From Cytophagales bacterium (GTDB lineage Bacteria > Bacteroidota > Bacteroidia > Cytophagales > Spirosomataceae), in the NCBI GenBank assembly GCA_013298025.1, contig JAAFJE010000011.1, positions 62,001 to 126,000 of the forward strand: a DNA stretch of 64,000 nucleotides, given 5' to 3'. The notes under the pieces are model-generated. The model did no database searches, was not told the DNA's origin, and was given only the letters and a program-made list of their open reading frames with translations. This document shows, piece after piece, positions 17,432-26,811 of this stretch. The position numbers were made by a program, and so were the translations under genes. Numbering within the stretch: position 1 is the first letter of the stretch; each line of letters starts with the position of its first letter.

Positions 17432-18874
17432 CTATTTGAACGGCTTACTAGCTTTATGAGTTTTGAAAGGTTCTTTAGATAGCCATTTGCGGGCATTTAT
17501 CAAGGGTTTAGGATAATGAATACCGAGTCGATGCCATTCGGCATCCGATAATATCGGTACATCGTGTACTTTGTCGGCAGGTAAATGAGCCAAGTCAGGA
17601 AGCCAATTTTTCACGTAAATACCCTGACTATCATAGCGTTTGGCTTGTGTATAAATATTAAAATAGCGATTTTCACGTGGGTCGTTGCCTACGCCAGCTA
17701 CGTAGTTCCAATTGCCCCAATTTGAGCAAACGTCATAGTCGAGCAATTGACTTTCAAACCAAGCGGCTCCCCAAGTCCAATTGACGAGCAAATCTTTGAC
17801 CAAGAAACTAGCCACGTTTTGTCGGCCTCGGTTCGACATAAAGCCCGTTTGCCATAATTCTTGCATATTGGCATCAATCAACGGAATGCCCGTTTCGCCG
17901 TTTTTCCATTTTTCAAAAAAAGCATGGTTCTTTTTCCAAGGGATTTGTGGAAGCTGCTTGATGCCTTTTTCTTGAAAAATACGATTACCATATTTCAGCG
18001 ACACCCACTTGAAATAGTCACGCCAAAGTAACTCGAAAATCAACCAGTAGGTAGATTCATTTTTGGTCCGTCGAAATTCATACGCCAATACTTGCTCATA
18101 AATGTATCTTGGTGAAATACAGCCCAATGCCAACCATACCGAAAACTTCGACGAGTAATCTAGCCCAAGCATTTCGTTGCGGGTTTCTTTGTAAACTTTT
18201 AGTAAATCTTTTTCCCAAAAATACACTTGAAGGCGTTCTAATGCCGCACTTTCGCCCCCTTTGTACAGGAGCGTTGGAGAGGATTTTTCGTTAGGCAAAA
18301 GTTCGGCAATAGTTGGTAACTCACCCCAAATCACTCCTTCGGGACTCCGAAAAGTAGGAGGTACAACGTAGGTTTTTCTTACCTTAGAAGCTTTTTCTAC
18401 TTGGTGCCGAAAAGTAGTGAATACATCGGGCGTTTGGGCTATGTTGAAGGGTAAATCATCGGGATGAAACAAGGTAGCCGTATGAAAAAATTTACAAGCA
18501 ACTTTCTCTTGTGCCAAGGCATTGCTTAGTTTTTGGGCAATATTGGCTTCTTCGCTGGCATAAACCTCGCTTGTAAATACGCCTTTTACAGATAACTCTT
18601 TAACCAATTGGGGTAAAATTTCTTCTGGTTTTCCCACTCGTATAAGCAAATTACTCCCGCTGTTTTGCAATTGTTTTCGTAAATCGGCTACGGCTTCAAG
18701 TAAAAATTGTGTACGTAAAACCCCCGTTTTAGGAAAACCCAATACCTGCGTTTCAAACTGGCGAGGGTCAAAAATATATACAGGAATAAGGGGCATTTTT
18801 GTCAATGTTGCCCTATATAATGGTTCATGGTCGTGAACACGGAGGTCGTTGGTAAACCAAACAATTGTGTGCAT
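17432..18874 (-). CDS. DASH-type cryptochrome/photolyase
   Basis: 480 residues from the ATG at 18874, N-terminus MHTIVWFTNDLRVHDHEPL as in the photolyase family. Domains: antenna/alpha-beta part (1-130) and FAD-binding helical part (200-470). DASH-type features are FELLWRDYFKWVSLKYG, the FAD region NRGRQNVASFLVKDLLVNW with GAAWFESQLLDYDVCSNWGN, and NYVAGVGNDPRENRYFNIY. These flavoproteins repair cyclobutane dimers, mainly in single-stranded DNA, using blue light. The C-terminus is short and basic (HKASKPFK). Light repair fits a freshwater surface lifestyle, which is inference. Confidence 0.9.
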   Translation of the reverse strand: MHTIVWFTNDLRVHDHEPLYRATLTKMPLIPVYIFDPRQFETQVLGFPKTGVLRTQFLLEAVADLRKQLQNSGSNLLIRVGKPEEILPQLVKELSVKGVFTSEVYASEEANIAQKLSNALAQEKVACKFFHTATLFHPDDLPFNIAQTPDVFTTFRHQVEKASKVRKTYVVPPTFRSPEGVIWGELPTIAELLPNEKSSPTLLYKGGESAALERLQVYFWEKDLLKVYKETRNEMLGLDYSSKFSVWLALGCISPRYIYEQVLAYEFRRTKNESTYWLIFELLWRDYFKWVSLKYGNRIFQEKGIKQLPQIPWKKNHAFFEKWKNGETGIPLIDANMQELWQTGFMSNRGRQNVASFLVKDLLVNWTWGAAWFESQLLDYDVCSNWGNWNYVAGVGNDPRENRYFNIYTQAKRYDSQGIYVKNWLPDLAHLPADKVHDVPILSDAEWHRLGIHYPKPLINARKWLSKEPFKTHKASKPFK

Positions 18875-19132
18875 AGTGAGCGATAGCAAATAGTTGTGTA
18901 GCTGTAAAACTCAAAATAGCGAGAAAAGTTGGCTTGAAATAGCAAATAATAGGTAGAAGAATTTGAGAATTTGTAAAAAATTGCTCCCAAGCAGTGACTT
19001 TTTAGGTCGTTGCTCGTCAAAAGGTAAAATCATACGAAAAGGTCTTTAAATCCTAGTAAAATAGTGACGCACCTATCCTTAAATTCTTCTACCCTACCAA
19101 TAACTTTATGACATCATGCTCTTCATGATTTT

Positions 19133-19161
19133 GCCACAACCCATAAAGTTGTGGCTTTTTT
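19133..19161 (+). terminator. Orphan plus-strand terminator
   Basis: Perfect 8-bp stem (19133-19140 with 19148-19155) followed by six T on the plus strand. The 450 bases between the photolyase and the ATP-grasp gene hold no convincing gene, and no plus-strand gene lies upstream, so it may end an unannotated small RNA. I found no clear promoter for one. Confidence 0.6.
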
Positions 19162-19325
19162 CATGATAAAAATTCACAATTTTTCTTGTAAACACTTCAT
19201 TATCAGCCACAAACTATAAAAACTAAATACGTCAATCTATTTATCAATTACAGTTTTAAAGCAAATGCCAGTATGTCCCAGCCATCGCTCTAAGGTTGAG
19301 TATCGAATAAATTGAACCATGATAT

Positions 19326-20258
19326 TTAGTATATAGCAACTTCGTTTTGATGATAGTATAACTCAAATCTTAATAAAATCCTTCTAAAGAGTTCTTTCAG
19401 TTCTATGCCCTGGTGTTTTACCATGAAAGGTAAAAAGCTGTTGGTATCAAGATTGGGCATTGTATTGATGTCTAAAATATAAATTTTGCCATCAGACAAA
19501 CGTACATCTGTTCGTGACATTCCTCTTAGTCCTAAAGCCCTGTGAGCTTTTAAAACAGCCGCTTGCATAGCATGGCACACGTCGGCAGGTAAATGATGAT
19601 TCATTACTTTTTCAGTTCGCCCATAGTTTTGTCCAGCAATATATACCTCTCGGTTGTCGTCGGGACGAATTTCTAGGGGAGGCAAGCACATATAATCATT
19701 GGCATCTTCGGTTGGAATTACCCCAACAGTAAACTCCCTTCCTGCCAAATAAGGCTGAATAATCAATTCTTCTTTTGCCAGTAAGGTTTCGTAAGGGACG
19801 TTTGCCTTGTCGAATACCACCATATTTTGGTGTAAACTTCCCATCCGAGGTTTAGCGATAAAACGATTGTAGCTACTTGTTTGAATATCGCTGAGGGCAA
19901 TAATTTCAGGTGTATCTATGCCGATGGTAGCACAAAAAGTTGGTAATTGTACTTTGTCTTTAGCAATACTTTGGGCTGGGTAATTACTAGCGGTATGCTT
20001 TATGTCATTGGCATCGAGCCAGCGTACAATATCGTGTTGCCCTTCGTCGCCGTAGCCATAACAAACATTAAATACTACATCGAACTGCTTTAAAAACTGG
20101 GCAAACTCAGGCGTAAAACCCACAAAGTGCGTCACATAAGGATAATAATCGTCGGGGGTAGATTGAAGTAAATGAACAATGGTACGAGCAAATATATTTT
20201 CTTTCCAAGGAGTGAAAGTTGAATCAGAATACAAATAAATAATGCGCTTGAGTGCCAT
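19326..20258 (-). CDS. D-Ala-D-Ala ligase-like ATP-grasp protein
   Basis: 310 residues with the fold order of D-alanine-D-alanine ligases: N-terminal domain with VVFNVCYGYGDEGQHDIV, the central part with FIAKPRMGSLHQNMVVF and EELIIQPYLAGREFTVGV, and the ATP/Mg site RTDVRLSDGKIYILDINTMPN. It joins a carboxylate and an amine via an acyl phosphate. The Mg-site motif reads DINT where Ddl has EINT or EVNT, and the N-terminal start lacks the usual GG.S.E loop. Since a second Ddl-like gene lies at 47 kb, this may be a different amino-acid or peptide ligase. Transcribed alone. Confidence 0.75.
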   Translation of the reverse strand: MALKRIIYLYSDSTFTPWKENIFARTIVHLLQSTPDDYYPYVTHFVGFTPEFAQFLKQFDVVFNVCYGYGDEGQHDIVRWLDANDIKHTASNYPAQSIAKDKVQLPTFCATIGIDTPEIIALSDIQTSSYNRFIAKPRMGSLHQNMVVFDKANVPYETLLAKEELIIQPYLAGREFTVGVIPTEDANDYMCLPPLEIRPDDNREVYIAGQNYGRTEKVMNHHLPADVCHAMQAAVLKAHRALGLRGMSRTDVRLSDGKIYILDINTMPNLDTNSFLPFMVKHQGIELKELFRRILLRFELYYHQNEVAIY

Positions 20259-20460
20259 GCGTTTTTTCGGTTAAATTTTCGCTAAGATACACTGGCTGTA
20301 TGAGGTGTAGATTATAGAATGATAAAACCTACATGAAAATAAACACTACTTTTACAAGCATTTATTATGTATTTATTAAGCAAAACCAAACGTATCAAAA
20401 GATGTTTTGGAATATGCCATTGTAGGTTTTTGTCCACGTATGTTTGCAATCTTCATCAAC

Positions 20461-20491
20461 TAAAAATTTTATGATAATCATAAAATTTTTA
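20461..20491. promoter_or_regulatory. Perfect 15-bp-arm palindrome with Fur-box core
   Basis: A 31-base perfect inverted repeat centred at 20476. Its centre ATGATAATCAT equals the middle of the classical Fur box. It lies 35 bases upstream of the second palindrome before the FecA-like receptor. Confidence 0.55.
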
Positions 20492-20498
20492 AATTATT

Positions 20499-20523
20499 TT
20501 TATTTAGAATAATTTTAAATAAA
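20499..20523. promoter_or_regulatory. Palindromic operator shared with hmu operon
   Basis: A 25-base palindrome (TTTATTTAGAATAATTTTAA and on), matching 24 of 25 bases with the hmu element at 11628-11652. It ends about 25 bases before a -7 match, so a bound regulator would cover the -33 region. Confidence 0.6.
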
Positions 20524-20548
20524 AATAACAATATTCTAAATCCCTTCC

Positions 20549-20556
20549 TAATTTTG
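20549..20556 (+). promoter_or_regulatory. Putative -7 element of the FecA-like gene
   Basis: TAATTTTG fits TAnnTTTG; the start would be near 20563, leaving a leader of about 105 A/T-rich bases. The rest of 20259-20460 shows nothing recognisable. Confidence 0.45.
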
Positions 20557-20668
20557 CATCGACAAGTAACACAAAACAAAAAGATACGATTGAAAGAGCG
20601 TATTCATTGATTATCAATATTTTAAAAAACAAAAGACTTCTTTTTACTTTTAAATAATTCTTTAAAAT

Positions 20669-23092
20669 ATGAAACTTCTTAATACGATTACGGTATTATT
20701 GATTATTCAAGCTTCTTTATTTGGTCAAAAAATTACGAGTATTACTGGAAAAATTACAGATGAGCATCACAATCCTTTGGCTGGTGTAAGTGTAGTATTG
20801 AAAGGAACTGTCCGTGGTGTGCAATCGAATACCAATGGCGTGTATGCCATCAATTCTTTAAAAACTGGCGTTTATACTGTTGTGGTTTCGAGTGTGGGCT
20901 ATAAAACCCAAGAGAAAACTGTGAATACAGCAACTGAACAAGAGGCAAGTTTTGTATTAAACGAGTACAGTGAAACCTTGCAAGATATAGCTGTAACCGC
21001 CAATGGAATGCTCAAAGGCAACGAGCATTTAGCTGAGGTAGAGGGCTTTAGTATTAATGCAGCTAAAAAAAATGAAGTGATACAGTTGGCTCACTTGAAT
21101 GCCAATTTAGCGATGAACAACAGCCGACAAATATTTAGTCGCACGCCAGGGATTTCGATTTGGGAAAACGATGGTTCTGGCGTACAACTGGGCGTGGCAT
21201 CAAGAGGACTTAGCCCTAATAGGTCATGGGAGTTTAATATTCGCATGAATGGCTACGATATTACACCTGACCCTATGGGCTATCCAGAGGCATATTATAC
21301 ACCACCAATGGAGGTTGTCGAGAAAATAGAACTTGTACGAGGGGCTTCTTCGCTACAATATGGCTCACAATTTGGAGGATTACTCAATTTTGTTCTTCGC
21401 AAACCAGATATTTCAACTCGAATCACCGTAGAGTCGCAAAATACAGTAGGAAGTAATGGTTTATTTAGTAGCTTCAATTACGTAGGTGGCACAGAAGGTC
21501 GATTGAGCTACACTGCCTATTATCAAAAACGCCTTGGCAATGGTTGGCGAGAAAATAGCCAATTTAATACCGACCACGCTCATATAGAACTCAGTTATGC
21601 TCTTAGCAATAAACTCAAAATAGGGTTTGATGCAACGTATATGAACACCGCCCTTCAGCAGGCAGGTGGGCTAACCGATGCACAATTTGCCCAAAATCCA
21701 AGACAAAGCCTCAGAAGCCGCAATTGGTTTAGTACGCCTTGGTTTATTCCGTCGATACACGCCGAGTATGTATTTAATAACAAAACAAAACTCAGTTGGA
21801 AAGTTTTTTCAACCATTGCCGAACGCAACAGCGTAGGTAATGTAGCCGCTATTACTACAGCCGATAATCTCAGCAGTAACCGACAAGTAGATCGTGATTT
21901 TTATACAACCCTCGGCACAGAATTACGCTTACTGACCGACTATAAAATATGGGGTTTCAACAATACACTGGCAACAGGATTAAGGTATTTTAGAGGACAT
22001 ATAGACCGTAAGCAACTTGGTAAAGGCACGGCTAATAGCCAGATGGATTTTAATTTGGCAGAAGGTGATTTTGCTCGAAATCTTGATTTTACGAATACCA
22101 ATCAGGCAGCTTTTGTTGAAAATATCCTGCGGTTTAGTCCAAAATTTTTGCTAACGGCTGGTGCAAGAATCGAACACATTGAGTCGAAAATGGAAGGACA
22201 ACTCAATAGTAGCAATGGCGTTCCGACAAACTTAACGCCTTTGACTCGTACCCGCACTTTCTTTTTGTTGGGAGCAGGAGCAGAATACCATGTGAGTCCA
22301 CAAACAGAATTTTATACCAATATTTCGCAAGCCTATCGCCCTGTACTTATTTCAGACCTAACGCCACCAGCCACCACAGACGTAATCGACGAAAATCTAC
22401 AAGATGCACGAGGCTATAATTTCGACTTGGGCTACCGAGGTAAGGTAAAAAATTTCTTACGATTCGACCTTGATTATTTCTACCTCAGTTATAACAACCG
22501 CATCGGTACAATTAGCAGAACTAACGCTACGGGTGGCACTTATCAGTTTCGCAGTAATTTAGGACGCTCCGTAAGCCAAGGCTTTGAAGGCTATGTCGAA
22601 TTTGACCCAATCACGGCTATTTTCAAACAATCGCCCTTTGGCAGATTATCCTTTTTTGCTTCTATTGCTTACATAGACGCTACCTATCAAGATTTTAAGA
22701 CAACATCGGTAATAAATGGACAAATCGTAGAAGGGAATTTGGCTGGCAAACAAGTAGAAAATGCGCCAAGGCATATCAACCGTTGGGGAATTACGTATGC
22801 TAAAAAAGGCTTTTCTATCACTTGGCAATTGAGCGACATCGGGCAAGCTTATGCCGATGCCAGTAACACCACTTCACCTAATTCGACGGCTACCACAGGT
22901 TTAATACCAGCCTATCAGGTGCAAGACCTATCGGCAAGTTTTAAATTTTTGAAATATTATAACCTAAAAGCAGGCGTGAATAACCTCAGCGATGCCCGTT
23001 ACTTTACCCGCAGAGCAGGCGGATACCCAGGGCCAGGCTTGTTGCCTGCCGATGGGCGAACATTCTATGTGAGTGCGGGTTTTCGATTTTAG
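20669..23092 (+). CDS. TonB-dependent receptor, FecA-like
   Basis: 807 residues: signal peptide (LIIQASLFGQ), carboxypeptidase-like domain (ITGKITDEHHNPLAGVSVVL, residues about 22-110), plug with SRTPGISIWENDGSGVQLGV, then ASRGLSPNRSWEFNIRMNGY and DPMGYPEAYYTPPMEVVEKI, barrel and terminal Phe (VSAGFRF). The SRGL..NRSWEFN...GYDI..DP.GYPEAYY pattern is typical of ferric dicitrate receptors (FecA), so ferric citrate or a similar chelate is the likely substrate, although no fecB-E or fecIR genes are next to it. Iron control is suggested by two palindromes upstream; a terminator follows. Confidence 0.88.
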   Translation: MKLLNTITVLLIIQASLFGQKITSITGKITDEHHNPLAGVSVVLKGTVRGVQSNTNGVYAINSLKTGVYTVVVSSVGYKTQEKTVNTATEQEASFVLNEYSETLQDIAVTANGMLKGNEHLAEVEGFSINAAKKNEVIQLAHLNANLAMNNSRQIFSRTPGISIWENDGSGVQLGVASRGLSPNRSWEFNIRMNGYDITPDPMGYPEAYYTPPMEVVEKIELVRGASSLQYGSQFGGLLNFVLRKPDISTRITVESQNTVGSNGLFSSFNYVGGTEGRLSYTAYYQKRLGNGWRENSQFNTDHAHIELSYALSNKLKIGFDATYMNTALQQAGGLTDAQFAQNPRQSLRSRNWFSTPWFIPSIHAEYVFNNKTKLSWKVFSTIAERNSVGNVAAITTADNLSSNRQVDRDFYTTLGTELRLLTDYKIWGFNNTLATGLRYFRGHIDRKQLGKGTANSQMDFNLAEGDFARNLDFTNTNQAAFVENILRFSPKFLLTAGARIEHIESKMEGQLNSSNGVPTNLTPLTRTRTFFLLGAGAEYHVSPQTEFYTNISQAYRPVLISDLTPPATTDVIDENLQDARGYNFDLGYRGKVKNFLRFDLDYFYLSYNNRIGTISRTNATGGTYQFRSNLGRSVSQGFEGYVEFDPITAIFKQSPFGRLSFFASIAYIDATYQDFKTTSVINGQIVEGNLAGKQVENAPRHINRWGITYAKKGFSITWQLSDIGQAYADASNTTSPNSTATTGLIPAYQVQDLSASFKFLKYYNLKAGVNNLSDARYFTRRAGGYPGPGLLPADGRTFYVSAGFRF

Positions 23093-23110
23093 ATAAAATA
23101 TTGCAAGAAA

Positions 23111-23156
23111 GATTCATTCGTTAGTCGTGGTATTAGCAAACGAATGAATCTTTTTT
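23111..23156 (+). terminator. Rho-independent terminator of FecA-like gene
   Basis: Perfect 12-bp stem (23111-23122 with 23139-23150), then TTTTTT. Confidence 0.88.
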
Positions 23157-23167
23157 GGTATTTTAAC

Positions 23168-23536
23168 CTAAAAATCCATAGAAGTAAACTCAATCCAATA
23201 GCCGTCGGGGTCTTGAATAAATATTTGCGGTGCACCATCGGGTCTTTTCTTTGGCCCTAGTAATGTAATATTTTTACTTCTAAGAAAAGCTTCGCAGGCG
23301 TGTATATCATGTACCTCTACGGCAAAATGATAGCTGCGAGCACCACCCACAATCGACTCGTCGTTGCGTCCAGCAATGAGGTGTAGCGTATGTTTACCCA
23401 AGGCAAACCAAGCACCATCAAAATCGAAAGCAGGGCGTGGCATGAGGGGTAAAGCTAAGATTTCTTGGTAGAAATGAATGCTTTTTGCTAAATCTTGAAC
23501 AAATAAAGCTATATGATTGATTTCTTTGATTTGCAT
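23168..23536 (-). CDS. VOC-family (glyoxalase-like) protein
   Basis: 122 residues from the ATG at 23536, one vicinal-oxygen-chelate domain. It opens with EINHIALFVQDLAKSIHFYQ, continues LPLMPRPAFDFDGAWFALG, and ends IFIQDPDGYWIEFTSMDF. The metal-ligand pattern H8, the middle HFAVEV His and the final Glu in WIEF fits glyoxalase/dioxygenase folds. Substrate unknown; many such proteins act on small aldehydes or confer resistance. The open frame continues to 23689, but the added 51 residues look non-coding and overlap the divergent SDR leader. Confidence 0.85.
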   Translation of the reverse strand: MQIKEINHIALFVQDLAKSIHFYQEILALPLMPRPAFDFDGAWFALGKHTLHLIAGRNDESIVGGARSYHFAVEVHDIHACEAFLRSKNITLLGPKKRPDGAPQIFIQDPDGYWIEFTSMDF

Positions 23537-23697
23537 GATGCTATCTGTTTTAATACACAAAAGACAATAAGGATGCAAATAAACAAATGTATGCTTTAAC
23601 CCAAAAGTGTGATGATAAAATATCAGGCTAAGATAGTATGAGGGAATTAGGCTACAAAAGTTTAATTTTACGAGTAAGAAATATCTCATTCAATAAA

Positions 23698-24498
23698 ATG
23701 GCTGCGTTTCAAGATAAAGTAGTGTGGATTACAGGAGCATCGTCGGGTATTGGGGAAGCTTTGGCCTATGCCTTTGCTCAACAAGGAGCGAAATTGGTGT
23801 TGTCGGCACGCAGAAAAGAGGTACTGGCACAAGTGGCAAAACAAACCAACCTACCCGATTGTCGGGTATTGATTTTGCCTATAGACATGACCCAGACCGA
23901 CCAAATGCCCTATTGGGTCGAGATGGTATTGTCGCATTTTGGGCAACTCGACATCTTGATTCATAATGCTGGTATTTCGCAACGAGCAAGCATTATTGAT
24001 TGCACCATGCCTGTTTATAGAACCTTGATGGAAGTCAATTTTTTGGGTGTAGTAGCACTTACCAAGGCTGTTTTACCTCATTTTTTATCGAGAAAAACAG
24101 GTCAATTCATAGCCATTAGTAGCATAGCTGGTAAAATAGGCACACCTTGGCGTAGCGGTTATTGTGCCAGTAAACACGCACTTGTGGGCTTTTGCGATGC
24201 CCTCCGTGCCGAAGTTGCCCCACAAGGTATTGGCGTGTTGGTGGTATATCCAGGCTACATCAAAACCAACATTTCGCTCAATGCCCTTGATGCCCAAGGC
24301 AACAAATATGCTAAAATGGATACCAACCAAGCCAAAGGGTTAGCCGCCAGTATTTGTGCCACACGTATTGTAAAAGCTGCTCGACAAGCCAAAAAAGAAG
24401 TATATATTGCTGGATGGTACGAAATGGCAGGTATTTATTTGAAAAGGTTTTTACCCAATGTTTTATTCAAACTAACAGCAACCATGCCACAGCCCTAA
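23698..24498 (+). CDS. Short-chain dehydrogenase/reductase
   Basis: 266 residues from the ATG at 23698. Classical SDR: NAD(P) motif TGASSGIGEALAYAF (about residues 13-27), NNAG-like HNAG (LDILIHNAGIS), catalytic Ser in SSIAGKIG and YxxxK in YCASKH, followed by PGYIKTN. The Arg after the first strand (SARR) favours NADPH. Resembles the DHRS7-type group by the C-terminal GWYEMAGIYLKRFLP segment. Substrate not predictable. It diverges from the VOC gene and is followed by the first ATPase/HNH pair. Confidence 0.9.
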   Translation: MAAFQDKVVWITGASSGIGEALAYAFAQQGAKLVLSARRKEVLAQVAKQTNLPDCRVLILPIDMTQTDQMPYWVEMVLSHFGQLDILIHNAGISQRASIIDCTMPVYRTLMEVNFLGVVALTKAVLPHFLSRKTGQFIAISSIAGKIGTPWRSGYCASKHALVGFCDALRAEVAPQGIGVLVVYPGYIKTNISLNALDAQGNKYAKMDTNQAKGLAASICATRIVKAARQAKKEVYIAGWYEMAGIYLKRFLPNVLFKLTATMPQP

Positions 24499-24722
24499 GC
24501 AAGAGGATAAATGTAGGGTTATACGAAAGTGTTTTTCCTTTGCTGGTGGTTTGAATCCAACCTACTACAATTAGAATATTAAAACAAGAATATCACTTTA
24601 TCATCACTTTTAATTATTTTTGATGGAAAGTTAAGAACAATATCTCAACTATACGATTAAAAAGTTTATGCTAATTTTTCGTTTTAAGTATCTAATATGA
24701 CAGCGATAATAAATGAACTAAA

Positions 24723-26060
24723 ATGAGGATAGACAAACTTGAAATAGAAAATTTTAAAAATTATGAATCTGCAAATGTTTCATTCGTTTCTGGTATAAAT
24801 CTATTTGTGGGTAATAATGGAAGCGGCAAAACGAGTATTCTTGAAGCTATAAATGTGGCACTGGGCGGTTTCTTTGGTGAACAAGAACCTAAAATGCAAA
24901 GAACGATTGATTTAACAGAGGCTAGACTTTATATTTCTAACAACAAGCCCACGAGGGCTGAAAAAACTTCTATAGATGCCTATTCGAGTATTATTGGAGG
25001 TAACTGGAAAAGAACATTCAATGGTAATACAAAGAATAATGACACAAAAAATATAAAATTGGCAAGTGCTTATGGAAATAACATATTCAAAAAACTTGCT
25101 AAAGCCAATAATCAAGATATAGCTCCCTTGATTGTCTATTACTCAACACAACGACTTTTTAAAGATGCCTCTCAATCGGCAAAACAGAAATATGATGCTG
25201 CTTTGGGAAGAAGAAATGGATATTTACAATGCCTAAAAGATAATTCAATCAAAGGTACTTTAACTGAGTGGTTGGGAAATGCAGTCACAAGAAGAGCAAC
25301 CAAACAAATTCAAGAAATTAATGCTAGAGATTTAATCTTAGAAAATGTTGAAAATGCTATAAAAAAGACCTTTTTGTATTTCTTAGACGATTTTGATAAA
25401 AATCAACTAAAAATTTATCAAGAACCAGACTTTGGATTCGACCTTTTTATCCAACTAAATGAGCATTACAGTTTACCCATCAATCTCTACTCTGATGGTT
25501 TTAGAAGTTTAATATACCTCATTGTTGATTTGATTTGGAGAGCCTCTCAATTAAACCCTTGGCTTACTTTAGATGAAATATCAAGTAAGCAAACTGGCTG
25601 TGTAACAATAGATGAGATTGATTTACATTTACATCCAAGATGGCAATCTAAAGCGATAGGTATTTTACAAGACTTACTTCCTAATGTTCAATTCTTTATA
25701 ACAACACATAGCCCGACGGTAGTAGCCAATTTTAAAGAACGAAGAACGGAACATGATGAAAATATAGATATAATCTTTATTTTAGAAAATAATCAGTTTC
25801 ATAAAATAGAAACCTCTTTTTATGGAAGCGACATTAATACGGTACTTGGGAATCCAATGGATGCCAATAGTAGAGCAGCGGAGATTTTGAATTACTTTAA
25901 TAAATTCAATACGCTTGTTGCCAACGCTGAATCCACCGAAGAAGATTACAATGAAGCTATTCAGATTGCAGAAAAACTAAGAACAATATTGCCCGGTACA
26001 GACAGAGAACTTATCAGAATCAATGACATCATAGACAGAATCAATAGCCTAAGTTTTTAG
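24723..26060 (+). CDS. ptuA: AAA ATPase of a Septu-like defence pair (PtuA-like)
   Basis: 445 residues of the SMC/RecF-like ABC ATPase type found in defence. Walker A GNNGSGKTS (residues 30-38), Walker B CVTIDEIDLHLHP (DE at 297-298), switch His in TTHSPTVV (about 329). The middle third is variable. In Septu, PtuA assembles with the HNH nuclease PtuB and ATP holds it in check until infection. The stop is two bases before the next gene, an HNH protein, which supports the pair. The genes are visibly more A/T-rich than the SDR upstream, suggesting acquisition. Confident of the pair type, less so of exact subtype (could be a retron-less PtuAB). Confidence 0.82.
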   Translation: MRIDKLEIENFKNYESANVSFVSGINLFVGNNGSGKTSILEAINVALGGFFGEQEPKMQRTIDLTEARLYISNNKPTRAEKTSIDAYSSIIGGNWKRTFNGNTKNNDTKNIKLASAYGNNIFKKLAKANNQDIAPLIVYYSTQRLFKDASQSAKQKYDAALGRRNGYLQCLKDNSIKGTLTEWLGNAVTRRATKQIQEINARDLILENVENAIKKTFLYFLDDFDKNQLKIYQEPDFGFDLFIQLNEHYSLPINLYSDGFRSLIYLIVDLIWRASQLNPWLTLDEISSKQTGCVTIDEIDLHLHPRWQSKAIGILQDLLPNVQFFITTHSPTVVANFKERRTEHDENIDIIFILENNQFHKIETSFYGSDINTVLGNPMDANSRAAEILNYFNKFNTLVANAESTEEDYNEAIQIAEKLRTILPGTDRELIRINDIIDRINSLSF

Positions 26061-26062
26061 TA

Positions 26063-26758
26063 ATGAGATTTGTAAAAAAAGATAGGATAGTTCCTGAAGC
26101 TTTCAACAGCATAGTTCAAGCTACAATCAATACACCTGGACATGATGGCTACAACAGTCTTGGCCGTAATAAAAAATTATTGTTGCAATCGCTCATTGAC
26201 GAACAACATTCATTGTGTGCTTACTGCAACCAGAAAATAAGCTTAGAAACATCAACTATTGAACATCTTATATGCCAGTCTCATAACCCAAATTTAGACC
26301 TAAATTACCATAACCTATTCGCTGTATGCAAAGGGAATGACGGTAAAATTCCAACAAGCCACTGTGATAAGTATAGAGCAAATGGTAAGCAAAATGGGTA
26401 TTTCTTTCCTTTTATTCTTTTTGAAAAATGTATTTCAACTTCTTGGGATAGCATCAATCCTTTTTTTGATATAGAGTTCAATAGTAAACTCCGTCTGGTT
26501 TCTGGAAAAATTATTCCTAGAGAAGCAAATATTTCAGGATTTCCTTCTATCAAAAATAATATTCAAAATGTTATTGATATGCTGAATTTGAACGCTCCAA
26601 TATTGATTGAAGCAAGAAAAGAAAAATGGCAAAGTGTCTTAGACACAAAACAAAAAAGGAATCTTGATTGGAAAGCACTTTTTGATTATTATGTAAAAAT
26701 TGAAAGTACAGATTTTTACGAGTTCGTGCTGATTGCAATACACAAACAAGAGAGTTAA
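26063..26758 (+). CDS. ptuB: HNH endonuclease partner (PtuB-like)
   Basis: 231 residues. The zinc/HNH part is CAYCNQKI (Cys52, Cys55), STIEHLICQS (Glu67-His68) and CKGN...SHCDKYR further on. The N-terminus (FVKKDRIVPEAFNSI) and the C-terminal tail with RNLDWKALFDYYV follow the TIGR02646/PtuB family, the DNA- or RNA-cutting subunit of Septu systems. It starts two bases after ptuA stops, so expression is coupled. A/T-rich like its partner. Confidence 0.82.
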   Translation: MRFVKKDRIVPEAFNSIVQATINTPGHDGYNSLGRNKKLLLQSLIDEQHSLCAYCNQKISLETSTIEHLICQSHNPNLDLNYHNLFAVCKGNDGKIPTSHCDKYRANGKQNGYFFPFILFEKCISTSWDSINPFFDIEFNSKLRLVSGKIIPREANISGFPSIKNNIQNVIDMLNLNAPILIEARKEKWQSVLDTKQKRNLDWKALFDYYVKIESTDFYEFVLIAIHKQES

Positions 26759-26811
26759 ATGCTAAAAAATAAAACCTTCCTCAACCAATAGCTTCTACAT
26801 TGATGCAGACG

